A stretch of DNA of 64,000 nucleotides from Shinella zoogloeoides (GTDB lineage: Bacteria; Pseudomonadota; Alphaproteobacteria; Rhizobiales; Rhizobiaceae), in contig NZ_CP131131.1 of assembly GCF_033705735.1 (NCBI RefSeq), positions 1,426,001-1,490,000 of the forward strand, read 5' to 3'. A model generated the notes under the pieces. That model was not told the origin of the DNA. It ran no database searches and saw nothing but the letters and a program-made list of their open reading frames with translations. Positions 17,390 through 27,053 of this stretch are shown here, in pieces. The stretch's first letter is position 1. Each line of letters begins with the position of its first letter. Made by a program: the position numbers and the translations under genes.

Positions 17390-18544
17390 TCAGGCCCGAC
17401 GGGCGCGGGCGGTTCTTGCGGCTTCGGCCACGAAGGCGCGAAGAAGTGGGTGCGGATGCCCCGGGCGGGACGAAAGCTCGGGATGCCCCTGCATGCCCAT
17501 GTAGAAGCCGTCTGTCGCCTCGATCGCGTCCGCGATGTCCTGGCCCGGCTCGCCCCCGAGCGCGCTTACCAGCACGCCCCGGCTTGCCAGCCCTTCATGC
17601 AGGGCGGGGGCCAGCCTGTAGCGGTGATTGCAGGCGATTTCGCTCTCGGCCCCGAGAAGCTGCCGAAGGCGGCTGCCCGGCATGGACCGGGTGATGCGCC
17701 GGCCGAGCCTGTATTCGCCTGTCTCGATGCGGATGAAACTGTGACGGGCGGCGGCAGGAGCCGCCTCCGCCATGTCCGTATCCTCCCAGCCGGAAAGCTC
17801 GCGGGCGACCGCTGTCGACATGCTCTGCATGCCGAGGCAGAGGCCCGCGATCGGGGTCCCGCCTGCCCGCGCGGCGCGGGCAAGCGCGATCTGCCCCGCC
17901 ACCGACGACATCTGCGATCCGCCGGGAAGCAACACGCCGTCGACACCGGCGAGCGGATCGGCCGGCAGGTCGCGCGGATCGAGGAAACGCAGCGCGGCTC
18001 CCGGCGCCTCGGCATCGATGGCATCCCCCAGCGCGGCAAGCGGCGCCGGGCAGGTTTCAAGAAACTGTTCCACCGGCCCCGCAAGCGCGAGGACGAGGCC
18101 GGACGGCGCGACGGCGGCCGGCTCGGCGGGAAGCACCCGGCCGAACCGGTCCCGCCAGCCGATCACGCGGCCGTCGGCGTCGAGGAAGCGGTTCTCCTCC
18201 AGACGGACGGTCCTGTCTTCCGCCCCCGCTGCGGCAAGCCGCGACACGGCATCGCCGTCGGCAAGGAAAGCCGCATGCACGGGCACGACGGCCACCGCCT
18301 CGTCCGCAAGCTCGGCGAGAGGGCGGGCGCTTCGCCCGGTGAGGCGATCCGCCCAGATCAGGCCGCTCGGGATGAGAGCGCCTTCATCGGCGACATGCTG
18401 TTCGGCATCGGGATGGCGATCAAAGTCGAATTGCGCCGCCGGCCAGAACAGCCGCCCGCCCTCGGCAGCCGCGACGAGCGCCGCCGCCGCACCGTAGAGC
18501 GCGGGATGATCCGTTTCGTGCCGAACGAGGATGATGCGCCCCAT
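17390..18544 (-). CDS. Free-standing class I glutamine amidotransferase, CTP-synthase-like
   Basis: A 384-residue protein whose C-terminal 200 residues form a class I glutaminase domain: oxyanion LPGG, nucleophile Cys236 in GLCLGMQ, and His354/Glu356 in GHPELSSRPGHPHPL. The last motif, with SRP after HPE, is the CTP synthase (PyrG) variant, but the synthetase domain is absent. The N-terminal 140 residues (IILVRHETDHPALYGAAAALV...) match nothing I recognise. It should release ammonia from glutamine for an unknown partner, or hydrolyse a gamma-glutamyl compound. The start has GGGAGAGG just upstream. It is first in the amidotransferase-SDR-FAH operon and diverges from an aminotransferase. Confidence 0.75.
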   Translation of the reverse strand: MGRIILVRHETDHPALYGAAAALVAAAEGGRLFWPAAQFDFDRHPDAEQHVADEGALIPSGLIWADRLTGRSARPLAELADEAVAVVPVHAAFLADGDAVSRLAAAGAEDRTVRLEENRFLDADGRVIGWRDRFGRVLPAEPAAVAPSGLVLALAGPVEQFLETCPAPLAALGDAIDAEAPGAALRFLDPRDLPADPLAGVDGVLLPGGSQMSSVAGQIALARAARAGGTPIAGLCLGMQSMSTAVARELSGWEDTDMAEAAPAAARHSFIRIETGEYRLGRRITRSMPGSRLRQLLGAESEIACNHRYRLAPALHEGLASRGVLVSALGGEPGQDIADAIEATDGFYMGMQGHPELSSRPGHPHPLLRAFVAEAARTARARRA

Positions 18545-18709
18545 GACCTCTCCCGAGAATCCACCACATGCACTTGTTGAATGGAAACGTACAATCTTAC
18601 TGCGCTATTTTTCCCATACTTATCCTCCTTATCGGAAAAGTTTCAATCCAAATATTGTATTTTTTTTATCATTATAGACAATGCAGGGATCGTAACGGAG
18701 GTAGCATCC
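18545..18709. promoter_or_regulatory. AT-rich divergent promoter region
   Basis: This 165-bp region separates the amidotransferase operon (minus) from the aminotransferase gene (plus). It contains a long T-tract and ATTATAGAC near 18671-18679, which may be a -10 element for the plus-strand gene. The two ends ATTGT (18654-18658) and ACAAT (18678-18682) form a loose inverted repeat. No regulator is assigned. Confidence 0.35.
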
Positions 18710-19909
18710 ATGAATTCCAGACTCTCGCCCCGCATGGCCGTCGTCGGCGCGTCGCCGACCGCGGAAATATCGAACAAGCTGCGGGCGCTGGCCGCCCGTG
18801 GCGCCGACGTCATCAACCTGGGCGAAGGGGAACTGGACTTCGCGACCCCTCGCCATGTCTGCGAGGCCGGCATCCAGGCCATTCGCGACGGAGACACCAA
18901 ATACACGGCCGTCTCCGGCACCGCCGCGCTCAAGGCGGCCATCGCGCGCAAGTTCGAACGGGAAAACGGGCTTCGCTACGCCCCCTCCGAGATCATTGCC
19001 GGGACGGGCGCCAAGCAACTGATCTTCAATGCCTTCCTGGCGACCCTCGGCGAAGGCGACGAGGTGATCGTGCCCGCGCCCTATTGGGTGAGCTATCCGG
19101 ACATGATCCGGCTGGCAGGTGCAAAGCCCGTCATCGTGCCGTGCCACGCGCGGGACGGCTGGAAGCTGACGCCCGAGGCACTGGCGGCCGCGCTGACCCC
19201 GCGCACCCGCTGGGTCATCCTGAACTCGCCGAACAATCCGACGGGCGCGGTCTATGGCCGCTCCGAACTCTCGGCGCTGGAAGAGGTGCTCGCAGGACAT
19301 GACGCCCTCGTCATGGCGGACGACATCTACGAGCATATCGTCCACGATGGCAGCTTCGTGGCGCCTGCGGCCGCGATGCCGCGGCTGGCCGGGCGCGTGC
19401 TGACGATCAACGGCGTCTCGAAGGGCTATTCGATGACGGGATGGCGGCTCGGCTATGCCGGCGGGCCGGAATGGCTGATCCGCGCCATGGACGTGCTGCA
19501 ATCGCAGAGCACGTCCAATCCCTCGACCATCTCGCAGGCCGCGACCATCGCCGCGCTCGACGGAGACCTCTCCTTCCTGGACGGCTGGAAACGGACGCTG
19601 CTGGCGCGCCGTGAACAGGTGCTCTCCGCCATCGCGGCGATAACCGGCCTCTCCGCGCTGCCCACGCCGGGCGCCTTCTACGTCTTCGCCGACTGCACCG
19701 GCCTCTTCGGCAGGCGGACACCGGCAGGCACCGTCCTGGCTTCGGACCTCGATGTCGCCGGCTATCTTCTGGAGGAGGCTCATGTCGGCATGGTGCACGG
19801 CTCGGCATTCGGCATGCCCGGGCACCTGCGCATCGCCTATGCCATCGATGACGGAAGGCTCGCCGAAGCGCTGTCGCGCGTGGCCGCAGCCCTCGGCAGG
19901 CTTGCCTGA
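18710..19909 (+). CDS. Class I/II PLP-dependent aminotransferase (aspartate aminotransferase-like)
   Basis: A 399-residue fold-type I aminotransferase. The PLP lysine is Lys238 in NGVSKGYSMTGWRLGY, the PLP-ring and phosphate contacts lie in NSPNNPTGA (172-180) and MADDIYEH, and a substrate-carboxylate Arg is in LRIAYA near the end. This is the AspAT Ib subgroup (AspC/AatA of Rhizobium), which transfers amino groups between aspartate, glutamate or aromatic amino acids and 2-oxoglutarate. The start at 18710 has CGGAGG 9 nt upstream. The gene ends 15 nt before a strong hairpin shared with the convergent DapA-like gene. Its substrate may relate to the catabolic operon downstream. Confidence 0.88.
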   Translation: MNSRLSPRMAVVGASPTAEISNKLRALAARGADVINLGEGELDFATPRHVCEAGIQAIRDGDTKYTAVSGTAALKAAIARKFERENGLRYAPSEIIAGTGAKQLIFNAFLATLGEGDEVIVPAPYWVSYPDMIRLAGAKPVIVPCHARDGWKLTPEALAAALTPRTRWVILNSPNNPTGAVYGRSELSALEEVLAGHDALVMADDIYEHIVHDGSFVAPAAAMPRLAGRVLTINGVSKGYSMTGWRLGYAGGPEWLIRAMDVLQSQSTSNPSTISQAATIAALDGDLSFLDGWKRTLLARREQVLSAIAAITGLSALPTPGAFYVFADCTGLFGRRTPAGTVLASDLDVAGYLLEEAHVGMVHGSAFGMPGHLRIAYAIDDGRLAEALSRVAAALGRLA

Positions 19910-19924
19910 CCACTGGCATGCGAA

Positions 19925-19952
19925 AGCCCCCGCCGCGACCGCGGCGGGGGCT
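19925..19952. terminator. Bidirectional terminator
   Basis: A 12-bp stem (AGCCCCCGCCGC paired with GCGGCGGGGGCT) with a GACC loop is flanked by AAA on the left and TTTT on the right, so it can stop transcription from both directions. It lies exactly between the convergent aminotransferase and DapA-like genes. Confidence 0.9.
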
Positions 19953-19970
19953 TTTCGTCGAAACGCGATC

Positions 19971-20894
19971 TCAGGCGGCGAGCTTGAGGCCCGTGCGCGA
20001 ATCCGCGGCGAGCCCTTCCATGACGGCACGCAGCTTCGGCTGGACGGCGGCCGGGATATCGCGCAGCGGCAGGCGAACGGACCCGCCGTCGAAGCCGCGC
20101 AGGTTCATCGCCGCCTTCACAAGCTGCGGCTGGCCATGCGCGCGGGCGAGCGCGCGATAGTCGTACCAGAGCGCGTGCAGGTCGCGGGCCGTCGATGCGT
20201 CGCCGGCTTCCAGCGCGCGGTAGGTCGCGAGGATCAGTTCCGGCAGCGCGCCGCTATTCGTCGTCGAAAAGCCGTCGAAACCGGCCATGACGGGGCCGAG
20301 GAAGGCGAGGTCCGAGGCGCAGAAGGTGCGCACGCGGCCGCGCAGGTCGTTCGCGATGCGGTCGATCGCCGTCGGGTTGAGGTCGCCCTGCTTCAGGCCG
20401 ACCATGCCGTCGATATCGGCCAGGCGGCTGATCAGGGCCGGCGAAAGCGTGATGCCGATGCCCGGCGCGTTGTAGATGATGATCCCCGTCTTGGAGAGCG
20501 GCGCCACGTCGCGGAAGAAGTCGACGATCTGGTCGTCGGTGATCTCCGAAACGTAGGGCGCCGTCACCATCGGCACGCCGCCGAGATCGCCGGCAAGCTT
20601 CGTCAGCTCGTAGACGTCGCGCGGGTCGGAGCCGGCCGAGCAGAGCATTGCCGGAATGCGATCGCCGATCACGTCCATGACATGCGTGAAGACCTCGGCG
20701 CGCTCCGCCACGGTCATGGTGGGAAATTCGCCATAGGTGCCGCCGATGAGCACGCCGTCATAGCCGAGGGCGATGACGCGCTCGACGTTGCGGGCGAGCC
20801 CCGCCTTGTCGAGCGCACCCTCCCTGGTGAAAGGCGTCATGGTGATGTTGAAGATGCCTTTCAGGCGCGCCTGCGCCTCCTGACGGTCCTTCAT
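19971..20894 (-). CDS. DapA/N-acetylneuraminate lyase-family aldolase
   Basis: A 307-residue class I aldolase of the dihydrodipicolinate synthase superfamily. The Schiff-base Lys168 lies in VGLKQGD and the catalytic Tyr141 in IIIYNAPGI. In the carboxylate-binding loop, GGTYGEFPTM replaces the GTTGE of true DapA, so a synthetic role in lysine formation is unlikely. The family cleaves or condenses pyruvate-type 2-oxo acids; the substrate here is unknown. It is the last gene of a seven-gene operon (ABC importer, M20, enolase-type, M24, this gene) and would be a good final C-C bond cleaving step. Confidence 0.85.
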   Translation of the reverse strand: MKDRQEAQARLKGIFNITMTPFTREGALDKAGLARNVERVIALGYDGVLIGGTYGEFPTMTVAERAEVFTHVMDVIGDRIPAMLCSAGSDPRDVYELTKLAGDLGGVPMVTAPYVSEITDDQIVDFFRDVAPLSKTGIIIYNAPGIGITLSPALISRLADIDGMVGLKQGDLNPTAIDRIANDLRGRVRTFCASDLAFLGPVMAGFDGFSTTNSGALPELILATYRALEAGDASTARDLHALWYDYRALARAHGQPQLVKAAMNLRGFDGGSVRLPLRDIPAAVQPKLRAVMEGLAADSRTGLKLAA

Positions 20895-20915
20895 TCGTAT
20901 TCTCCTTGCAATTGG

Positions 20916-22088
20916 TTACGCGTCGATGCGGGTGAGAGCGCGCGGCACAGTGCCGAGCTGGTGCCAGCCCGTTTCCGTGACGACGATGGTTTCCGAGACC
21001 CCTACGGTGAAACGTCCGTAGATGCGGAGGGCGGGCGGCAGGTGGAATGTCATGCCCGGCTGGAGCGCGGTCTTGACGCCGGCATTCAGCGAAAGGATCG
21101 CCCCCTCGCCCCAGTCCGGCGCGAACGAAATGCCGACCGAATAGCCGAGGCGCTTGCGGAAATTGTCCGTGTAGCCGGCGGCATCGATGACCTTCTGGCA
21201 GGCGATGTGCGGCACCTCGCAGGCAACGCCGGGCCTGATCTCGTCCAGCGCGGCGGCGAGCGCGTCCTGGCAGACCTTCATCATGTCCTCGGCCTCCTGC
21301 GGCACCGGACCGACCCAGGCCGAGCGCATCAGCGCGGCGTGGTAGCGGTCGTGCACCGCAGCCATTTCGAGGAAGGCGGGATCGTTCGCCGAAAGGGCCG
21401 TGCGCCGCCATGTCCCGTGCGGCACGCCCGTGCGCCGGCCGGTCGAGACGAGCGGTTCCATGCCCATATATTCCGAGCCCGCCCGGATGGCGGCCTCCAT
21501 CATGGCCGCGACCAGGTCGTTGTCGGAGGCGCCCGCCCGGACGGCGGCAAGGCCGGCCCGCATGCCCGCATCCACATAGGACGCCGCCTTTTCCAGCTTC
21601 TCCACTTCGAGCGGCGACTTGACGGCGCGCAGCGCCTCGACGATGCCGGCGCCGTCGTGAACCGTGCCGAGGGCCGACTGGAGGGTCTCGTAGACGGCGA
21701 TCGGCAGGAACCAGCCGCGCTTGTCGATGGCGACGCGCTTGCCGGAAAGGCCCTTGCGCGTGATCACCTTCATCAGGAAGCCGATCGGATCCTCGCTGTC
21801 CTGGTAGACCTCGGCGTCGGAGATGAACGTGTTGGCGATGAAGTTGAAATATTCGAGCTGGCGGATGACGAAGACCGGATCGCCCTCGGCCGGCAGCACC
21901 AGCGCCTGGAAGGTATAATAGCCCGGCGTCTGCTGCCCCGTCAGATAGAAGATGTTCTCCGGTCCCGTGATGACCAGGGCATCGAGCCCGGCCTCTGCAA
22001 GGCCGGCCCGCGCACGCGCCTGCCTCTTCTCGTATTCGTCTCTTGGAAAGGCCGACTCCTGGCCCAGCACGACACCTGCGCTATCCAT
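20916..22088 (-). CDS. M24-family hydrolase (ectoine hydrolase/creatinase-like)
   Basis: A 390-residue pita-bread hydrolase with an N-terminal creatinase domain (ITGPENIFYLTG) and a C-terminal M24 domain. The classical two-metal aminopeptidase ligands are not all present: the region FLEMAAVHDRYHAALMRSAWVGP replaces the usual D-x10-D segment. GYSVGISFAPDWGEG is very like ectoine hydrolase DoeA. It therefore probably hydrolyses a small cyclic or amidine/amide amino-acid derivative rather than a peptide. It starts one nucleotide after the stop of the enolase-type gene and precedes the aldolase, in the same operon. The exact substrate is unknown. Confidence 0.82.
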   Translation of the reverse strand: MDSAGVVLGQESAFPRDEYEKRQARARAGLAEAGLDALVITGPENIFYLTGQQTPGYYTFQALVLPAEGDPVFVIRQLEYFNFIANTFISDAEVYQDSEDPIGFLMKVITRKGLSGKRVAIDKRGWFLPIAVYETLQSALGTVHDGAGIVEALRAVKSPLEVEKLEKAASYVDAGMRAGLAAVRAGASDNDLVAAMMEAAIRAGSEYMGMEPLVSTGRRTGVPHGTWRRTALSANDPAFLEMAAVHDRYHAALMRSAWVGPVPQEAEDMMKVCQDALAAALDEIRPGVACEVPHIACQKVIDAAGYTDNFRKRLGYSVGISFAPDWGEGAILSLNAGVKTALQPGMTFHLPPALRIYGRFTVGVSETIVVTETGWHQLGTVPRALTRIDA

Positions 22089-22089
22089 C

Positions 22090-23187
22090 TCATTCTCCCA
22101 GGGATAGGGGCGCGGAAGGCGCCCGGAAATTCAGCCCGAGGCCGGGCTCATGGCGGACAGCGACCTTGCCGTCCGCATAGGTCAGGCCGTCGGCCGGATC
22201 GTTGACCAGCCCGTCCGCGCCGTAGAGCTCGGCATGGAGGGGCCGCGTCGCCACAGCGAGGTGAAGCGCGGCCGCCGTGGCGACCCCGCCCTCGTTCATC
22301 TGGCCGATCATGAAGGGAATGCCCGCCGCGGCCAGGGACCGCGCGGCCGCAAGCGCGGGTGTCAGCCCGCCGAGCTTGATCAGCTTGAGGTGCCCCTGAA
22401 GCCGGCCGGCCGCCGACGGCGCGCGCGCCACCAGCGTCTCGACGTCGGCGCCGGAGGCAAGGCTCTCGTCCAGCATCACCGGCATCGGCGCACCGGCGGC
22501 AAGCCGCGTCATCGAATCCCAGTCCCCGGCCGCGATCGGCTGCTCGACATAGGCGAGCCCGAAGCGCGAAAGCGCCGCAAGCCGCTCCGGCGCTTCCGCC
22601 GCCGTCCAAGCGCCGTTCGCGTCGGCGGCAAGCTTGACCGTTTCGCCATGGGCGGCGCGGATGCGCGCATGGCGAGCGCAATCGGCCTCGACATCCTGGC
22701 CGACCCGCAGCTTCAGGTCGCGAAAACCGCGTGACAGGTAAAGCGCCACCTGGCGATCGAACGCCTCGTCGGTGGACAAAAAGAGCGTCTGGTTCGTGGC
22801 ATGCGAAAGCGTCCGTGCCTCGCCGGCGAGAAGATGCGCGAGCGGCAGGCCAGCGCGCCGGGCATCGAGGTCCCAGAGCGCGATGTCGAACAGCATGCGC
22901 ACCGGCGCCGGCAACGGGCTTGCGGCGACGGCGGCACGAACCGCATCCGGCGGTGCCTGCCAATCGAAGCCGCCGATCGCCGCGCGGGTGCGCCGCAGCA
23001 GATCCTCCGGCTCGTAGCCGTTCAGATAGGTGCAGTTGATGCGCACCTCGCCGATCCCGCGATGCCGCCCGTCATCGAGCTCAAGGTAAAGCGTGTCGAG
23101 ACCGGGCACGGGCCCGGAACTGGCGGTGTGCACCGTCAGGCCCGCATAGGTCAGCAGAGAGCGGTAGAGATGGATCCGCATCGTCAC
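22090..23187 (-). CDS. Enolase-superfamily enzyme (mandelate racemase/muconate lactonizing type)
   Basis: A 365-residue barrel enzyme. Metal ligands are Asp189 (ADANGAW), Glu215 (YVEQPI) and Asp240 or Glu241 (MLDESL), and catalytic candidates are Lys159 (LKLR) and Lys271 (LIKLGG). A Lys on each side of the barrel is the muconate-lactonizing/dipeptide-epimerase/N-acylamino-acid racemase arrangement, so epimerisation or lactonisation of an amino-acid derivative is likely. The GTG start forms a GTGA overlap with the upstream M20 gene; an ATG two codons on is the alternative. It belongs to the same operon as an amino-acid importer and an M20 deacylase, which fits an N-acyl amino-acid route. Confidence 0.83.
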   Translation of the reverse strand: MTMRIHLYRSLLTYAGLTVHTASSGPVPGLDTLYLELDDGRHRGIGEVRINCTYLNGYEPEDLLRRTRAAIGGFDWQAPPDAVRAAVAASPLPAPVRMLFDIALWDLDARRAGLPLAHLLAGEARTLSHATNQTLFLSTDEAFDRQVALYLSRGFRDLKLRVGQDVEADCARHARIRAAHGETVKLAADANGAWTAAEAPERLAALSRFGLAYVEQPIAAGDWDSMTRLAAGAPMPVMLDESLASGADVETLVARAPSAAGRLQGHLKLIKLGGLTPALAAARSLAAAGIPFMIGQMNEGGVATAAALHLAVATRPLHAELYGADGLVNDPADGLTYADGKVAVRHEPGLGLNFRAPSAPLSLGE

Positions 23188-24341
23188 GCCGCCAGGATGC
23201 GCCGCGCGATGTCGGCATAGATCGCAGCGCTCGCGACGAACTCGTCCGCCGGCACGAATTCATCGGGACGATGGGCAACGCGAATGTCGCCGGCGCCGAT
23301 CACCACGCCCTCCGCGCCCGCCTCGATGAAATGCACGAGGTCGCATGCCCCCTGGAAGCCGAACGGGCCGGCTTCGGCAACGCCCGCCGCCCGGCAGGCG
23401 GCGACGGCGGCCTGCACGACGGGCGCGGTTTCCGGCGTGTCGGTCGCCCCGCCCGTGGTCGCGTGATAGCCGACGATTTCGGCGCGGATGCCGTGCGTCC
23501 TTTCCGCCTCCGCCAGCAGCGCGCGGATTTCCGCCTCGGCGCTCGCATCCGTCTCGCCGGGGATCAGGCGGCGGTCGAGCAGCAGCTCGCATTCGGCCGG
23601 GATGACATTATCGGCATGCCCGCCCTTGATGCGCGTCACCGTCAGGCTCGGATTGCCGACGAGCGGATGGCTGCGCTGCGCCAGGACATCGTCATGGAAC
23701 GCGGCCAGCAGCGGCATGAGCTGGCCGGCGCGGAAGATGGCGTTGTCGCCGAGATGCGGGCTGCCGGAATGCGCCGCCTTGCCCGTTATCCGCACGACGG
23801 GCCGGAAAGACCCCTTGTGCGCCGAAAAGCACGCATTGCCGGTCGGCTCCCCGACCACGACGGCATCGATCTCCGGCCGCGATGCCGCATAGTGGCGTGC
23901 GCCGGCGCTCGCCACCTCCTCGTCGCCGGTGAAGACCACCATCAGCGTGCCGGACCATGCCTGCCGCTCGGCGACCAGCATGCGCGCCGCCTCGATCATG
24001 GCGGCCAGCGGCCCCTTGCAATCGCAGCTTCCCCGGCCGTAAAGCCGGCCGTCCCGCTCGGTGAGGGTGAAGGCATCGGAGGTCCAGCCGTTGCCCGCCG
24101 GCACCGTATCCATATGGGTGTTGAACGCGAAGACGGGGCCCGGCCCGTTGACCAGTCGCGCCTCGACATTGAAGCGCGCGGGGGCATATTCGATCAGCTT
24201 CACCTCGAAGCCGAGCGATGCGAGCCGTTCGCGGGCCCACTGCGCCACCGCGCCCTCCCCGCCCGGCGGGTTTTCGGAGTTGATGGCGACGAGTTCACCC
24301 AGCTCGCGCTTCATGCGAGCGGCATCGGGGCGGATGTTCAT
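23184..24341 (-). CDS. M20-family deacylase (ArgE/DapE-like)
   Basis: A 385-residue zinc hydrolase. The first metal ligand is His76 in FNTHMDTVP, the bridging Asp107 lies in GRGSCDCKG, and the Glu pair 141-142 in FTGDEEVAS provides the base. ArgE/DapE homologues remove an acetyl or succinyl group from an amino acid; arginine biosynthesis is unlikely here because the gene lies in a transport and catabolism operon. The start at 24341 has AGGGAA about 10 nt upstream. The stop overlaps the start of the enolase-type gene. Confidence 0.87.
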   Translation of the reverse strand: MNIRPDAARMKRELGELVAINSENPPGGEGAVAQWARERLASLGFEVKLIEYAPARFNVEARLVNGPGPVFAFNTHMDTVPAGNGWTSDAFTLTERDGRLYGRGSCDCKGPLAAMIEAARMLVAERQAWSGTLMVVFTGDEEVASAGARHYAASRPEIDAVVVGEPTGNACFSAHKGSFRPVVRITGKAAHSGSPHLGDNAIFRAGQLMPLLAAFHDDVLAQRSHPLVGNPSLTVTRIKGGHADNVIPAECELLLDRRLIPGETDASAEAEIRALLAEAERTHGIRAEIVGYHATTGGATDTPETAPVVQAAVAACRAAGVAEAGPFGFQGACDLVHFIEAGAEGVVIGAGDIRVAHRPDEFVPADEFVASAAIYADIARRILAA

Positions 24342-24369
24342 ATCGGACTTCCCTGAAAAGGCACGAAGT

Positions 24370-25110
<741 letters not shown>

Positions 25111-25119
25111 CGGATGGCC

Positions 25120-25836
25120 TCAATTATTCTCGGCAGCAGGCTGCAGCAGGATGGAAAGGACGGAGCGCTTCGGCGCGCGGCTGCGCTTGGGTTCGAGCGA
25201 GCGTTCCATCCAGTACTGGCCGGCCATGAAGATGGTCGTCAGTGCGAGATAGTAGATGCCGGCCGCGCTCAGCGCCTCGAAGTAGCGGAAAGTTGCCGAT
25301 GCGGTCTGGTTGGCCACCAGCAGCAGCTCCTCCACGGCGATGACCGAGACGAGGGCCGATGTCTTGAGCATGCCGATGGTCTGGTTGCCGATCGGCGGCA
25401 GCATGATGCGCGCGGCCTGGGGCAGGACGACATAGCGCATCACCATCAGCTTGGTCATGCCGAGCGCCATTCCTGCCGTGCGCTGCCCGCTCTTGATCGC
25501 CTGAAGGCCCGAACGGATGATCTCGGCCATGTAGGCGCCTTCGTTGAGCGACAGCGCGATGACACCGGAAGCGAACGCGGTCAGGCGGATGCCGAAGGTC
25601 GGCAGGACATTGTAGATGAAGATGATCTGGAAGAGGACCGGCGTGCCGCGGAACAGCCAGAGATAGAACACCGCGATCAGCCGGACAGGCAGGAACTTCA
25701 CCTGATTGACGAGCGCGAGCACAAAGCCGGCCAGCAGGCCGAAGACGAGAGAGCTGACCGTGATCAGCAGGGTCATGGCCGCACCGTGGAAGAAGGTGGG
25801 CGAGAGTAGATACTGGAAGACCAGATCAAGTGACAT
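25120..25836 (-). CDS. Polar amino-acid ABC transporter permease (HisMQ type)
   Basis: A 238-residue inner-membrane protein with about five helices. The family signature occurs as LWLFRGTPVLFQIIF near the first third, and the cytoplasmic EAA-like loop as AGMALGMTKLMVMRYVVLPQA. Length and motifs are standard for the HAAT/PAAT permeases. It lies between the binding protein and the ATPase. A GC-rich hairpin separates it from the binding-protein gene. Confidence 0.9.
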   Translation of the reverse strand: MSLDLVFQYLLSPTFFHGAAMTLLITVSSLVFGLLAGFVLALVNQVKFLPVRLIAVFYLWLFRGTPVLFQIIFIYNVLPTFGIRLTAFASGVIALSLNEGAYMAEIIRSGLQAIKSGQRTAGMALGMTKLMVMRYVVLPQAARIMLPPIGNQTIGMLKTSALVSVIAVEELLLVANQTASATFRYFEALSAAGIYYLALTTIFMAGQYWMERSLEPKRSRAPKRSVLSILLQPAAENN

Positions 25837-25896
25837 CAGTCAGCTTTCCCTGTTTTTAAAGCGGAGCGGAGACCGCATGGAGTATCGGCGCGAGGG

Positions 25897-25923
25897 GACC
25901 GGAGGCGCCCGGCGCCTCCGGTC
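25897..25923 (-). terminator. Intercistronic hairpin after the binding-protein gene
   Basis: A 27-nt near-perfect palindrome with 13-nt arms (GACCGGAGGCGCC and its complement) around one C lies 8 nt after the binding-protein stop. There is no T-tract. It probably protects the binding-protein mRNA or reduces read-through, giving more binding protein than permease, as is common in ABC operons. Confidence 0.65.
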
Positions 25924-25931
25924 GGCGAGGC

Positions 25932-26750
25932 TCAGTCGAACAGCGAAACCGACGGCGGCAGCTTCCACTTGGCGATCAGCTTGTCATAGGAGCCGTCCTC
26001 GGCCATGGCCTTGATGGCCGCCGCAAGCGCGGCCTGCAGCTCGGTCGCGCCCTTCGGCGTCGCGATGCCGATCTGGGTATCCATCTCGAAGGGCTCGCCG
26101 GCGATCTCGAAGACGCCCGGCATCTTCTCCAGCGCCATCACCGCGCCCGGCGTGCTCTCGTAGTTGGCGTCGGCCCGGCCCTGGCTCAGGGAAAGCGCGC
26201 TGTCCTGCGCGGTGGGCAGCGTCAGCACCTTCACCTCGCCGAGGCCCTTGGCCTGGCAGCGCTCGTTGTCGGCGCGCGCCTGGCTTTCCGAAATGCCGCC
26301 GAGCGTCACGGCGACGGTCTTGCCGCAGATCGTGTCGTCCCGCCCGGTGATCCCCTTGGGATTGCCGGTCTGGACCATGACGTTGTTGCCGATCTCGAGA
26401 TAGGGCACGAAATCGACCTGCTCGGCGCGGGTCGGATTGATGTACATGGCGGAGTTGATGATATCGATGCGCCCGCCCTGAAGCGCCGGGATGAGGCCCT
26501 TGAACTCCATGTTCATCGCCGCCGGCTCAACCTTGAGCTTTTCGGCGAGCGCCTGAAGGAAATCGATATCGAAGCCAGTGAGCTTGCCCTCGCTGACATA
26601 TTCGAACGGTGCGAAGCTGGCCGCCACGCCATAGGTCAGCTTGCCCGCTTCGACGAGCTTGACGCCGTCGAGGGACTGGGCGGCGGCAGCAGCGCCGCAA
26701 ACGGCAAGCGGCGCTGCTGCGAGAAGAAGAATGCGAAGAAGACGGTTCAT
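25932..26750 (-). CDS. Amino-acid ABC transporter periplasmic binding protein
   Basis: A 272-residue family 3 solute-binding protein with a Sec signal peptide (MNRLLRILLLAAAPLAVCGAAAAA). The mature start has the family pattern LTYGVAASFAPFEYV...LTGFDIDFLQALAEKL, and DIINSAMYINPTRAEQVDF is the conserved hinge region. It captures a polar amino acid or derivative in the periplasm. It is the first gene of the seven-gene catabolic operon and faces the GntR regulator gene across about 300 bp. The ligand is probably what the downstream M20, enolase-type, M24 and aldolase enzymes break down. Confidence 0.88.
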   Translation of the reverse strand: MNRLLRILLLAAAPLAVCGAAAAAQSLDGVKLVEAGKLTYGVAASFAPFEYVSEGKLTGFDIDFLQALAEKLKVEPAAMNMEFKGLIPALQGGRIDIINSAMYINPTRAEQVDFVPYLEIGNNVMVQTGNPKGITGRDDTICGKTVAVTLGGISESQARADNERCQAKGLGEVKVLTLPTAQDSALSLSQGRADANYESTPGAVMALEKMPGVFEIAGEPFEMDTQIGIATPKGATELQAALAAAIKAMAEDGSYDKLIAKWKLPPSVSLFD

Positions 26751-27053
26751 GCGGAGTTCCCCATTCGTGTTTGCAGAATTCGAATTTGCAGACCGTGCCC
26801 CTTGATGGAGCCTTATTGTTTTTAATTTATCAACTTGTACAATTTGACCGACACCCCGTCAACCCATATTGCGATGGAGAGCACTCGCGAAATTTGCCGA
26901 CAAGACGTGTTTGCGAAACGCAATTTCCTGAATATCCGCGGTTCCGCACCTATTTTACGGTGCAAAATCGTGCAGAAGCCGCAACGAGAAGTTTGAAAAA
27001 CGCACAAGCTGCCTGTATGATAGGCAAATAACAGTACAATTTTCTTTCGGGCT
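26751..27053. promoter_or_regulatory. AT-rich divergent control region with repeated GTACAATTT
   Basis: This 303-bp region lies between the operon and its GntR gene. GTACAATTT occurs at 26837-26845 and again at 27034-27042, each inside a partly symmetrical block (the first contains TTGTACAA, 26835-26842). They flank the region near the two starts and may be GntR operators. No other feature is seen. Confidence 0.4.

Noticed and set aside
19752..22205. Long plus-strand frame of 817 codons across the aldolase and M24 genes
   Set aside because: High-GC shadow frame antisense to DapA-like and M24 genes; composition is Arg/His/Asp-rich and no family is recognisable.
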